Below are positions 18,509 to 27,420 of a DNA stretch of 49,732 nt, one piece after another. The notes beneath the pieces were generated by a model. That model was given only the letters and a program-made list of their open reading frames with translations, was not told the origin of the DNA and did no database searches. The DNA comes from Flavobacteriales bacterium (lineage in GTDB: Bacteria; Bacteroidota; Bacteroidia; Flavobacteriales_D; Crocinitomicaceae): positions 1-49,732 of the forward strand of contig CANHOA010000025.1 of NCBI GenBank assembly GCA_947462255.1, written 5' to 3'. Both the position numbers and the translations under genes were made by a program. Numbering within the stretch: the first letter of the stretch is position 1; each line of letters starts with the position of its first letter.

Positions 18509-19321
18509 TTAAGATTTGTTCTTCGCTACTAATGATCGAATAAGGATTATGCAACCAGCTAGAACAAATGGGATACTAAGCAATTGACCTGTATTAAGTA
18601 TCAATTCAAAATCGCGTGCGGTTTGTCCTTCTTTGGTAAATTCAATAAAAAATCGTGCAGTAAAAAGGAGGATTAAGAAGGCACCAAAAATAAAACCAGG
18701 TTTTTGCCACAGATTTCTCTTCCAAAATAAAAAAAGCAGCACTCCAAAAATAATTAAATAGAGTATGGCTTCATATAATTGAGAAGGGTGTCTAGGTGTA
18801 GGGTCATATACACCGAGCGTTTCATTGTAATAGCGATGGAATTTGAATGCCCATGGAACATTTGCAGGGTGACCAACAATCTCGTGGTTCATTAAATTAC
18901 CTAAGCGAATAAATGTAGCGCCAATTGCTATGGGTGCTGCCATCCGATCTAGGATCCATAACAATGGTTTTTTGACAACCATCTTTGAGAATAAATAGAG
19001 CGATATCAAAATAGCCAATGCTGCTCCATGGCTTGCTAATCCACCTTTCCAAATCATTATTATTTCTCCTAAATGGTCTTTGTAATAACTCCATTCGTAA
19101 AAAAATACGTGTCCTAAACGTGCGCCAATAATGGTAGCAAGTACCATGTAAAGAACTAATTTATCCAATGATTCATTGGGGATATTTTCTTTAGCGAATA
19201 TTTTTTTTATTACAAAATAGCCGATTATTAAACCGCTTACAAACAATAAACCGTACCAATTCGGAGTTCGCCATCCTTCAATGATTTCAGAGCTTACGGT
19301 CCAGTCTATCGCTAATACCAT
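18509..19321 (-). CDS. lgt: Prolipoprotein diacylglyceryl transferase
   Basis: Lgt attaches diacylglycerol from phosphatidylglycerol to the lipobox cysteine of prelipoproteins in the inner membrane, the first step of lipoprotein maturation. The protein has 270 residues and about seven hydrophobic segments. The signature region RLGNLMNHEIVGHPANVPWAF near residues 138-158 matches the Lgt motif with its essential Gly, Asn and Glu, and HPSQLYEA near 178-185 is also conserved. Several lipoproteins in this window (44411, 47480, 48129) would be substrates. The gene stands alone between pdhA and trhO. Confidence 0.95.
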   Translation of the reverse strand: MVLAIDWTVSSEIIEGWRTPNWYGLLFVSGLIIGYFVIKKIFAKENIPNESLDKLVLYMVLATIIGARLGHVFFYEWSYYKDHLGEIIMIWKGGLASHGAALAILISLYLFSKMVVKKPLLWILDRMAAPIAIGATFIRLGNLMNHEIVGHPANVPWAFKFHRYYNETLGVYDPTPRHPSQLYEAILYLIIFGVLLFLFWKRNLWQKPGFIFGAFLILLFTARFFIEFTKEGQTARDFELILNTGQLLSIPFVLAGCIILIRSLVAKNKS

Positions 19322-19346
19322 TTTTTTAATTGTTTTTTGTTAGAAC

Positions 19347-19354
19347 CAAAGTTA
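19347..19354 (-). promoter_or_regulatory. Promoter -7 box for lgt
   Basis: On the minus strand this reads TAACTTTG (TAnnTTTG), 25 nt upstream of the lgt start. It overlaps the stop codon region of trhO, so lgt probably has its own promoter despite the 30-nt gap. Confidence 0.45.
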
Positions 19355-20404
19355 GGTTTTTTCTCGATTCAACTTAAAAATTAAATTATTCGACCGCCCT
19401 TTTTTAAAGATTTTGTTACTGTTATTTTTTCCTTGCCTACGTAATTTCTGTTCGCCTTCGCTCAAATGAATGGTTTCTTGGCATTCTGTTGAACAACAAT
19501 TTTCCATTTTTTCTTTGCAAGTCTCGCATTGAATAAAGAGTAAATGACAGGCATCGTTAATGCAATTCGTATGAACATCTGCTTGCGATCCACATTGGTG
19601 ACAAACAGAAACGATATCTTCTGTAATACGTTCGCCTCTTCGCTCATCGAAGACGAAATTTTTACCGATGAATTTATTTTCAAGTTCTTGTTCCTTTACA
19701 TCATTTGCATATTTTATGATTCCTCCTTCTAATTGATGTACGTTTTCATATCCTTTATGCTTAAACCATGCTGATGCTTTTTCACAGCGAATACCGCCGG
19801 TACAATACATCACGATATTTTTATCTTGGTTTCCTTCTAAATAGGTTTTCTCAATGAATGGAAGGCTATCTCTAAATGTATCAACATCCGGCAAAATGGC
19901 ACCTTTAAAGTAGCCAACTTCATGTTCATAATGATTTCTGAAATCGATTAGTAAGGTGTCAGGATCTTCGGTTAATTCATTAAATTCTGCTGCATTAAGG
20001 TGTTTTCCTATTTTTCTTACATCAAATGTTTTATCATTTAATCCGTCTGCGAGAATTTTATCGCGTACTTTAATTTTTAATTTAATGAACGGAAACTCAG
20101 CGGCTGAGTCTTCGACTGCAAAATTTAGGCGAACACCTTTCAGAAAGTCTATTTCATACAGTTCTTCACGAAATTGACCAATATGATCCGATGGAACAGA
20201 AATCTGGGCATTTATACCCTCATGTGCTATATAGGTTCTACCTACAACATTAAATTTTGTCCACATTTGGAAAAGGTGATCACGAAATAAGCGAGGATGA
20301 GCAATCGTTGCGTATTGATAAAATGAGATGGTAATAAAATGATGACCAAGCTCCCGCAATTTTGTTTCTAATTCCTCCTTGTTTAAGGTATTCCACAGTT
20401 GCAT
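19352..20404 (-). CDS. trhO: tRNA uridine(34) hydroxylase TrhO, rhodanese family
   Basis: TrhO (formerly YceA) uses oxygen to make 5-hydroxyuridine at tRNA position 34. It has 350 residues: an N-terminal acylphosphatase-like domain (about 20-110) and a central rhodanese domain with catalytic Cys in YCTGGIRCEKAS (about 200-210). The C-terminal tail is Cys-rich (CHQCG, INDACH, CETCKEKMENCC) and Lys-rich, as in the long form of the family, where it probably binds zinc. A TATCTTTG box lies 28 nt upstream. A separate small rhodanese gene precedes it on the same strand, 75 nt away. Confidence 0.92.
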   Translation of the reverse strand: MQLWNTLNKEELETKLRELGHHFITISFYQYATIAHPRLFRDHLFQMWTKFNVVGRTYIAHEGINAQISVPSDHIGQFREELYEIDFLKGVRLNFAVEDSAAEFPFIKLKIKVRDKILADGLNDKTFDVRKIGKHLNAAEFNELTEDPDTLLIDFRNHYEHEVGYFKGAILPDVDTFRDSLPFIEKTYLEGNQDKNIVMYCTGGIRCEKASAWFKHKGYENVHQLEGGIIKYANDVKEQELENKFIGKNFVFDERRGERITEDIVSVCHQCGSQADVHTNCINDACHLLFIQCETCKEKMENCCSTECQETIHLSEGEQKLRRQGKNNSNKIFKKGRSNNLIFKLNREKT

Positions 20405-20431
20405 ACTATGTATAATTTAAATTTGGAGCAA

Positions 20432-20439
20432 CAAAGATA
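20432..20439 (-). promoter_or_regulatory. Promoter -7 box for trhO
   Basis: The minus strand reads TATCTTTG, a match to TAnnTTTG, 28 nt before the trhO start codon. A matching -33 element was not obvious. Confidence 0.45.
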
Positions 20440-20479
20440 GGCGAAAATGAATGCTTAAAAAATGATTTCAGTCATCTTT

Positions 20480-20731
20480 TTACAGTTTGCTATTTAAGCT
20501 CAACCATCCACCACCATTTTCGCAAGTGATACCAAGAGCGCTAAAGTAGTCTGCTGCATGACCGCTTCGCACCCCACTAGCACAACAAAAAATGATTGGG
20601 CCCTCCATGGTTTTAATTTCTTCAATATGATTCGTGATTTCCTGTAACGGAATGTTTATTGAATTTTGAATATGCCCTTCAACAAATTCTTCCCTTGTTC
20701 TAACATCTACTATTGTTCCAATTTTTCCCAT
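20480..20731 (-). CDS. Single-domain rhodanese-like sulfurtransferase
   Basis: This protein of 83 residues is a single rhodanese domain. It has the opening GTIVDVRTREEFVEGHIQNSINIPL and the active-site loop CCASGVRSGHAADYF, with the catalytic Cys near residue 51. It has no signal peptide, so a cytoplasmic sulfur-carrier or sulfurtransferase role is likely. It is shorter than most stand-alone rhodaneses (about 100-110 residues) because it lacks the N-terminal strand region, but all core motifs are present. The closeness to trhO may mean a shared transcript. Confidence 0.85.
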   Translation of the reverse strand: MGKIGTIVDVRTREEFVEGHIQNSINIPLQEITNHIEEIKTMEGPIIFCCASGVRSGHAADYFSALGITCENGGGWLSLNSKL

Positions 20732-20819
20732 ATTACCGTTTGCAATTTTCAGTAAAGTTAATTTATTCTAGATTTAATCTTTAGCTCAAATTGAAAATGT
20801 ATTATTTAAAGGAGAATAG

Positions 20820-20827
20820 TACCTTTG
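20820..20827 (+). promoter_or_regulatory. Promoter -7 box for the acidic protein gene
   Basis: TACCTTTG matches TAnnTTTG and ends 20 nt before ATG 20848. Because it lies inside the alternative reading from TTG 20791, it argues that translation begins at 20848. Confidence 0.5.
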
Positions 20828-20847
20828 TAAAAAATAAAAATAGAGTT

Positions 20848-21330
20848 ATGGGACAAGTAAGCATCAATAGCATTGAAAAGGCCATCGGACATGTTGACAA
20901 CCTTGAGGACGATGCTTTGGAGAGCCTATCTGAGCGTTATGCTTTGGCACAGCCAGAATTATTGGATTACGTTATGTCTGCTGCAAGTGAATACGAAAAT
21001 GAGGAATTAGAAGGATTATTGATTTATTATTTTTGTTTAATCATGTCTTCATTTGAGATGGAAGGCCTTAATGTTAGACCAATTACGGAAACCGATATCG
21101 ATGAAATGCAAGATCCATATTTTGAGATGTTGGATAGCTATTTCGAAACTGAAGATGAGGAAGAATTGGAATCATTTTGTGATCAACCGGATTTAGCTCA
21201 ATTCATGGCCATGGAAGTGTCCACTGATGACGAAGATGGCAGCTCTTTGAGTGAAGAAACATCATCTCAACTATTTATCGTTACAATTGGCATGATTTCT
21301 TTGCTGAATAGAGCTCAGTTAAACGCATAA
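20848..21330 (+). CDS. Small acidic protein of unknown function
   Basis: The likely start is ATG 20848 (MGQVSINSIEKAIGHVDNLED), giving 160 residues. A longer frame from TTG 20791 is possible, but a good -7 box lies inside it. The protein is strongly acidic, with Glu/Asp-rich stretches (ETEDEEELESF, STDDEDGSS). It has no signal peptide and looks mainly helical with a hydrophobic middle (LEGLLIYYFCLIMSSFEM) and end. I do not recognise a family with certainty; similar short acidic proteins occur as conserved hypotheticals in Flavobacteriia. It is convergent with the CotH gene 6 nt away. Confidence 0.75.
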   Translation: MGQVSINSIEKAIGHVDNLEDDALESLSERYALAQPELLDYVMSAASEYENEELEGLLIYYFCLIMSSFEMEGLNVRPITETDIDEMQDPYFEMLDSYFETEDEEELESFCDQPDLAQFMAMEVSTDDEDGSSLSEETSSQLFIVTIGMISLLNRAQLNA

Positions 21331-21336
21331 TTCTAC

Positions 21337-24300
21337 CTATAATTTTACGAAAGGAATCGTCTTGATTTGATCGGCTTGCTTAATTTTCACATAATACACT
21401 CCTTGGAGAAAGTGTGCAACGTCTATTTCTACACTCATCACTGATTCTTGTACTTTATCTAAGATTTGCTTGTATAATAGTTGACCATTTAAATTGTAAA
21501 TTTCTAACTCGGTTAATCCGACACCAGATGCTGTGTTATTAATGGTAATGGTGATGTTGGAAGAACTTGGATTTGGATATAAAAAAGCAAATTCACCATC
21601 TGGTAATACAGGACAGGGTAAATATTTTGTGCCTGGAGATCCTCCTTCGCAGCCGATAAACCATGATAAGCCATCTGTTGGGTTTAAATATCCTTGATAG
21701 AAATTATATTCATTCGTAAAGTCTTGGTAACTAGGAATATTAGACCAAGGAGCTATCGTATCGTAATTAAAACTACTGATTAAGATCCCATTGTTATCGT
21801 ACAAGCGAATCCCATCTTTTGGCGACAGGCCAAAGTTAAATTGACCAATTACATTTTGCACTAAGGGATTTCTTACACTAAAAGAGCTTAGGTCATTTCC
21901 AACAACAAGAAATGCATCAGGTGCTAGCGTAATAGTTGGAAATATATATTCATGGTCGTTTTTAGAATCTTTGAAAACGTAACCAGCTAGATTAATGTCG
22001 CTCGAAGTATTATTGTAGAGCTCAATCCAATCGCCAGCATTGTAAATTTGGTTGGTGTTATTGTAGCTAAATTCACTAACGTATATTGGCTCTTCACACT
22101 CTTCAAAGGCTTTTCCAGGAGATCCGCCGATGCAACCGCAAAACCATGAATTTTCATCGAGAAGGGAGGTGGAAGTATGTTTATTCTCTAAGGTTCTTCC
22201 CCAACCATCTGCGCATTTAGGGTAGGGCGCTTCATCCGAATAAACCGCTACTAAAGCCATGCTATCAAAAGGATTAAAAACTCGAATGGAATCGTATTTA
22301 TTGCTCCAAACAAAGCCTGTTCCGCCAACCACATTTTGAACTTGGGGATACATGCTATTAAAAAGTGACATGTTTTCACAAACTACCAAATATCCATTGG
22401 GTGGAATAATGGTTTGGTCCTCAAAACTAAATTTATCGTAATGGTTCTTTGTCTTAATATGCCATGCTGTTAAATCCATGGCCGTAGATCCAAAATTGTG
22501 TAATTCAATCCAATTTCCGCCATCTACTGTAGCGTCAGGGTTGTAATTAATCTCTGAAATGGTTAAGGATGGTTCTTCCGGCGATCCAATAAATACGGCC
22601 TTAAATAGATCGTTTTGATCAATGTTTTGGGTTATACTAGACTGTAACAAGCTTCCTGCTGGAAGTGTCATATTTTGAACCCAATTTTGGAAGGTATATC
22701 CAGGATTAGCGATGGCTGTAATTTTTACGGGGACTCCATCAAAATAAACACCTGTCCATGGAAGTGTTTCTGGTACAATAGTCGATATTTTTATATAGCC
22801 TGCTCCTGCAGGAAATACATCTAAACTCACATTTACTTTTTTTACTAAACTAAACTCAGCAACCATTTGATCTCGTACGACAGCATTTCTATTGTTAAAC
22901 TGTCCAATGTGAACGTTTCTCCAATAGGCAAAGGTTGCCATTCCTCCAGCTACGTCGCCTGTCCATAATTGAAAATGCCTAGGTAGATCAGGAAGTAATT
23001 CGTTGTACATGCTGTCTATAATAGGAGTGAATTTATTACTTTGAAAAGTGAAATTCATAAGGTCTGCGTAGCGATTCACAAAATAATTTTTGAATTCTGT
23101 GTTTTGAACTAAGGCATCATAAATTTGCCAAAATGGATTCGGTTGTTGGTTGTACCTAAACCAATCAAACATATTGGTATTATAATCGGTCCAACCACCA
23201 AGGCCCCATTCTAAATCTTGTAAAAAGAACCGCCATTTGTTATCGGTGGATCGCGTCCTTGCCATTTTCATGTTATTGTAGATCCAATCGGCATTTGCAT
23301 ACCAGTTTTCTCCAGCAATGTAATCTGTGAAATTATACAAGTCTAATTTTTTGTTGCTTTCATTAAAATAGCCAGGACTCGTAGCATCTGCTGTAGTGAT
23401 GTAATCGCGCATTGAGTAAAATGATGTATCCGATCCTTTTACTATTCTAATTACCCCAGCACCATAAAAATAGCTTACTGAAAGTAAATCCAAGCTGTCC
23501 ATGTCGTTATTATAGTTGTTTTTAAAATATCCTTCGTTGGCTTTTTCCCGCAATTCATAAATACCAAAGTATTGACCATTCAAGTAAACTACTGCTGGGG
23601 TATAACCCTGCGAATTAACATTGGTTTTCGCCATAATGCGGCACATCGTTGCGTCTCTTTGTGGGCTTTGATTCCAGAAATTACTACCATTTCGAATATA
23701 TAAAGCATAGTAATCTTCGATATACGGTTTTTGAGGTATTATTGGATAGTGGACAGGAACCCCTTCTCCATACAAGGAATTAGCGGGTTCTATTGTAACG
23801 CTATGTTGTGGGTTGGAACGACTTCCACCTGCACCGCCGTCTGGCTTAACGGATGCCCTTGTTTCAAACTTTTTTATTCCATTTTTATCAAAATATTCTA
23901 CCACACACGGCTTTCTCCAGTCTGTCCACCAATTATCAAAAATGCCATTACCACCATAAAGGTCTACTGAATCGATCGTAAGGGAAACGATTGGCAGGGA
24001 AAAATCTTCTTGAAATAAAAAGGTTTCTGTTGCGACCAAGCTAGGCAGTAGGTTAGAACTTCCAGTAGGGAAACAACGAACTTTCAATACACAATTTGTC
24101 GAAAGTAAGATTGGTCCAACTACCAAGGGAGAATTTGCGCTAGGATTAACACCTGTTGTGGTGTACCTAAGTTCTCCATTTGCAACGGTATTATTTACGA
24201 TATTAGCAAGAATTGGTCCTTGAAATACGCCGCCATTATTGGTAATGGTTGCTTGATTTTCATAGCCATCATAGCCAATGGAGGTATTGTTAGAAGCATT

Positions 24301-25335
24301 TGGTGTTGGTACGGTAAAAGTAGCAGTTGCGATTCCACCATCCGTAAGTTTACCATTCGACATGTTTGGTTCAAGGTCACTTATGAGCAATGAATCAATA
24401 AAAACTCCCGCTGGATTAGAAAGGTAAATCATTTCACCGCTTGTTGCTAGACCAAAATTGGCTTCTAGCGTTCCTCCAACAGTTGCAGTGAAATAGGGAT
24501 GTGTTGTTCCGCTTGCAAATGTACCTGGGGAATCATATCCAAATGTTAAATAAGGTTTTCCGGTTAAATCAGATGAATTCGGATCTGTATTGTGAATTTC
24601 AATGGCGAGTACATTATTGCCAAGCGTAAGGGCTGCTTGAATAATTGCCGTATCAATTTCAAAAGATGGAATAGCACCTCCTTGTGGAATTGTTGCCTCA
24701 TGGTCACTGGCTAATTCATTCCATGTCGGTGGCGCACCTGTTAGACCAGCACGAGCGATTTCAATACCATTCAAGTATGCCACAAATCCATCATCATAGT
24801 CGATGTCTAGGATCGCCTTTTTTATGTCATTTATATTCGTACATTGAAAGTTGATTCTATAATAGACACTCGAGTATGGCCCGATTATATCAGTAGCATC
24901 ATCTCCATCACCGTAGCCAATACTTGCTGCACCGCTAAGCCAAGCGCCGCTGTTAAAGGTTGTGCTATTCCATTGTGGTATATCCGCTGTTGGAATAATA
25001 TATTTCCAAATCGAATCTGCAAATACGCTTGTTTCGTAGTGATCAATAAAATTTACCGTGTTTTTATTTACTGCATGGACCACTAAAAAACCTAATGGGC
25101 TAATCGTAGTGGTAGGAAAAGTCCATTTCATGGGTATAGTTCGATCATCGCTTAATCCATACCCTCCAATATTATTCGCTACTGCAGAACCATTATAGAT
25201 TTCTATCCAATCTGGTGTGCTTCCACTTGGTAATACGATGGTGTTACCATTTGCATTACTTGCTTCATTGATATTAAATTGTGAAAATAAGAAGCCAACC
25301 GGTGATAAGAAAATTAGAAGTATATATTTCCCCAT
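21337..25335 (-). CDS. T9SS type A cargo with lamin-tail domains and CotH kinase domain
   Basis: This secreted protein has 1332 residues and a signal peptide. It begins with a lamin-tail domain (INEASNANG, PDWIEIYNGS) that appears to contain an inserted jelly-roll segment (DDGFVAYLNGIEIAR). A CHB/FN3-like module follows (LRYTTTGVNPS). A CotH kinase domain spans roughly 440-840 (PIVSLTID, YGIYELREKANEGYF, and the metal-site-like FFLQDLEWGLGGW). Two further lamin-tail domains follow (ISEINYNPDATVDGGNWIEL and VSEFSYNN...DWIELYN). The end is a T9SS type A sorting domain (FLYPNPSSSNITI, EIYNLNGQLL, GVYYVKI). CotH kinases phosphorylate secreted proteins in Bacillus and fungi; the substrate here is unknown. 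It appears monocistronic. Confidence 0.88.
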   Translation of the reverse strand: MGKYILLIFLSPVGFLFSQFNINEASNANGNTIVLPSGSTPDWIEIYNGSAVANNIGGYGLSDDRTIPMKWTFPTTTISPLGFLVVHAVNKNTVNFIDHYETSVFADSIWKYIIPTADIPQWNSTTFNSGAWLSGAASIGYGDGDDATDIIGPYSSVYYRINFQCTNINDIKKAILDIDYDDGFVAYLNGIEIARAGLTGAPPTWNELASDHEATIPQGGAIPSFEIDTAIIQAALTLGNNVLAIEIHNTDPNSSDLTGKPYLTFGYDSPGTFASGTTHPYFTATVGGTLEANFGLATSGEMIYLSNPAGVFIDSLLISDLEPNMSNGKLTDGGIATATFTVPTPNASNNTSIGYDGYENQATITNNGGVFQGPILANIVNNTVANGELRYTTTGVNPSANSPLVVGPILLSTNCVLKVRCFPTGSSNLLPSLVATETFLFQEDFSLPIVSLTIDSVDLYGGNGIFDNWWTDWRKPCVVEYFDKNGIKKFETRASVKPDGGAGGSRSNPQHSVTIEPANSLYGEGVPVHYPIIPQKPYIEDYYALYIRNGSNFWNQSPQRDATMCRIMAKTNVNSQGYTPAVVYLNGQYFGIYELREKANEGYFKNNYNNDMDSLDLLSVSYFYGAGVIRIVKGSDTSFYSMRDYITTADATSPGYFNESNKKLDLYNFTDYIAGENWYANADWIYNNMKMARTRSTDNKWRFFLQDLEWGLGGWTDYNTNMFDWFRYNQQPNPFWQIYDALVQNTEFKNYFVNRYADLMNFTFQSNKFTPIIDSMYNELLPDLPRHFQLWTGDVAGGMATFAYWRNVHIGQFNNRNAVVRDQMVAEFSLVKKVNVSLDVFPAGAGYIKISTIVPETLPWTGVYFDGVPVKITAIANPGYTFQNWVQNMTLPAGSLLQSSITQNIDQNDLFKAVFIGSPEEPSLTISEINYNPDATVDGGNWIELHNFGSTAMDLTAWHIKTKNHYDKFSFEDQTIIPPNGYLVVCENMSLFNSMYPQVQNVVGGTGFVWSNKYDSIRVFNPFDSMALVAVYSDEAPYPKCADGWGRTLENKHTSTSLLDENSWFCGCIGGSPGKAFEECEEPIYVSEFSYNNTNQIYNAGDWIELYNNTSSDINLAGYVFKDSKNDHEYIFPTITLAPDAFLVVGNDLSSFSVRNPLVQNVIGQFNFGLSPKDGIRLYDNNGILISSFNYDTIAPWSNIPSYQDFTNEYNFYQGYLNPTDGLSWFIGCEGGSPGTKYLPCPVLPDGEFAFLYPNPSSSNITITINNTASGVGLTELEIYNLNGQLLYKQILDKVQESVMSVEIDVAHFLQGVYYVKIKQADQIKTIPFVKL

Positions 25336-25409
25336 GTAATTTTTGTTTGAGCTAAATTAAGAAATATATAGCTTATTTATATAATTAATGAGTTATAAAA
25401 TACTTTTCT

Positions 25410-26282
25410 CTAGCGAGCATTGGAAATATACAAAATGATAATGGCTAGAATTGAAAAACAAAGTCCAATCGTTTTTTTAAGATTTAATTTTTCTGAAAAT
25501 AGTGACAACCCGATAATAGAAGCTGTAAGGACAACACTCACATTAATAATGGCCAAAACCGTAGAGTCCGACCAACCTGTTGTTTGATAAGCTGCAAGTA
25601 AAAGATAGATTGAGAAATAATTAGGCACACCCAAAACGACTCCTGCGACTATATTTTTGAGTTGTATTTTCATTTTTTTTCGAAGCAATTGGATTCCAAT
25701 TATAACTATGCCCATTATTCCTGCCATTAAAAAGCCAAGCGCTGAAAATAAACCAGGATGCCATCCGCTGAGTTTACTTTTTTGGATGACATTTAGTAAA
25801 AAATCTAATAAGCCACTTCCAAAAAATAAAACAAATAGCATCCAAATTGCTTGTTTGCCATTCGCAGCACTTTTACTAGGTAAGGAAACAAGGATAACAC
25901 CTAGAATGGCGGCGATCAAGCCACTAATTTTTAGAATAGAAAGCGATTCATGGTTGTAATAAATCATGGCTAACATCGAAATCGACATGGACATTTTAAC
26001 CGCGACAGAGGTAGAAGCAACACCATTTCGCTGGGAACTTATGCCCATAATTAAAAACAAGGAAATAAATAATGTGGCGCAATAAAACGCATACTTTAGG
26101 ATGTCAACATCACCCGCCGATATCCCCTTAAATTCCGAATGAAAAAACAAGATTCCACAAGCGGCGGCGGTAAAATAGTTAAAGACTATGGCCTGAAAGG
26201 TATCTATTTTGTATCGTGGGAAAAGTTTAAAGACTACAAAAATTAGACTTGAACAAAGGATGCAACTTACTAATTCAATCAT
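25410..26282 (-). CDS. DMT/EamA-type membrane transporter
   Basis: The protein has 290 residues and about ten hydrophobic segments in two halves, the layout of drug/metabolite transporters. Recognisable features are the first helix followed by a short basic loop (FPRYKIDTF), a helix ending in ISGLIAAILGVILVSLPSK at the end of the first half, and a closing helix after SLFSEKLNLKKTIG, which mirrors the EamA repeat. The substrate cannot be told from sequence. Its start overlaps the ribD stop by 4 nt (ATGA), so it is translated from the ribD transcript. That hints at, but does not prove, a link with riboflavin metabolism. Confidence 0.82.
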   Translation of the reverse strand: MIELVSCILCSSLIFVVFKLFPRYKIDTFQAIVFNYFTAAACGILFFHSEFKGISAGDVDILKYAFYCATLFISLFLIMGISSQRNGVASTSVAVKMSMSISMLAMIYYNHESLSILKISGLIAAILGVILVSLPSKSAANGKQAIWMLFVLFFGSGLLDFLLNVIQKSKLSGWHPGLFSALGFLMAGIMGIVIIGIQLLRKKMKIQLKNIVAGVVLGVPNYFSIYLLLAAYQTTGWSDSTVLAIINVSVVLTASIIGLSLFSEKLNLKKTIGLCFSILAIIILYISNAR

Positions 26283-27313
26283 CTTCTATGGTAGTAATAA
26301 ATGGTGTCGTGGTTACTAAATTGATGGGCTCTACTTGGTACTTTATTCATTACTGGTGCTTTTATGCCGTCACCAAATTTTACGTCGCCAACAATCACGC
26401 GCGCTTCATCCCAAACATTATCAATAATAAAATATTGTAAGGTTCTACTTCCGCCTTCTACTAAAACAGATTGAATATTCCGCTTGAATAATTCGTCTAG
26501 AATGTGCTTCGTGGACGTTTCAGAAATCTTAATCCATTCTACACCATCGATTTTGTCATTTTTTAATCGGTTAAAAACAAGGGTGGGGGCATCTTTGGAG
26601 AATATATTAACATCTTTACTTAATTGTAATTGGCTGTCAATCACAATTCGAGTTGGATTTTTACCACTAATCTCACGAACAGTGAGGGATGGATTATCAT
26701 TCAAAATGGTGTTTCTACCTACTAAAATGCTTTGCTCTTCACTTCGCCATTTATGAACAAGTACTTTCGATTCCGGAGAGGAAATCCAATTGACACCTTT
26801 TTCACCGATTTCTCGGTTTTTATCTAAATAGCCATCGGATGTTTGCGCCCATTTCAAAATTACATAGGGCCGTCTTTTTTCATGAAAGGTAAAAAATCGC
26901 TTGTTTAACTTCCGACATTCTTCTTCAAGGATATTTTCTATTACTTCAATCCCCACTCTTTTTAATGATTCTATGCCCTTACCGCCAACAATTGGATTAC
27001 TATCTCTGCTTCCAATAACAGCAGTCTTTATCTTTCGATTGATGAGTTCATGGACACAAGGAGGTGTTTTCCCATGATGAACGCAAGGTTCTAAGGAAAT
27101 ATAAACAGTTGAATTTTCAATTTCTTTCTGATCAATAACACTTTCTATTGCTTTTATTTCGGCATGTTTTCCACCGAATTCTGAGTGATATCCTTCTCCG
27201 ATAATAAGGCCATTTTTAACGATAACACAACCTACCATTGGGTTAGGGCTTACATTTCCCTGTCCTAAGTAGGCGAGATCAACGCATCGTTGCATAAATG
27301 ATTCGTGCTCCAT
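26279..27313 (-). CDS. ribD: Riboflavin biosynthesis deaminase/reductase RibD
   Basis: RibD is a bifunctional enzyme in riboflavin synthesis: it deaminates the pyrimidine made from GTP and then reduces its ribosyl side chain with NADPH. It has 344 residues. The N-terminal deaminase domain has the zinc motif HAEIKAIE near residue 50 and PCVHHGKTPPC near 75. The C-terminal reductase domain starts near 145 (RRPYVILKWAQTSDGYLD) and includes GRNTILNDNPSLTVR and VLVEGG. Length and motif order are normal. The transporter gene follows with a 4-nt overlap. Confidence 0.94.
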   Translation of the reverse strand: MEHESFMQRCVDLAYLGQGNVSPNPMVGCVIVKNGLIIGEGYHSEFGGKHAEIKAIESVIDQKEIENSTVYISLEPCVHHGKTPPCVHELINRKIKTAVIGSRDSNPIVGGKGIESLKRVGIEVIENILEEECRKLNKRFFTFHEKRRPYVILKWAQTSDGYLDKNREIGEKGVNWISSPESKVLVHKWRSEEQSILVGRNTILNDNPSLTVREISGKNPTRIVIDSQLQLSKDVNIFSKDAPTLVFNRLKNDKIDGVEWIKISETSTKHILDELFKRNIQSVLVEGGSRTLQYFIIDNVWDEARVIVGDVKFGDGIKAPVMNKVPSRAHQFSNHDTIYYYHRR

Positions 27314-27393
27314 TTGAATGGTAAAAGTACTGATTTAGCGAATACCTCGAATACTTTAGGTTATGCTAAATTTAAAGACTGTGTTTAATTCAC

Positions 27394-27401
27394 TACCTTT
27401 G
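27394..27401 (+). promoter_or_regulatory. Promoter -7 box for era-der
   Basis: TACCTTTG matches TAnnTTTG and ends 19 nt before the era start. The divergent ribD start is at 27313, so this intergenic region carries promoters for both directions; I could not find a clear box for ribD. Confidence 0.5.
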
Positions 27402-27420
27402 CGCTAAGTTTAAAGAGAAC

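Noticed and set aside
20791..20847. TTG 20791 as the start of the acidic protein
   Set aside because: A good promoter -7 box (20820-20827) lies inside this extension, and ATG 20848 has a normal leader.
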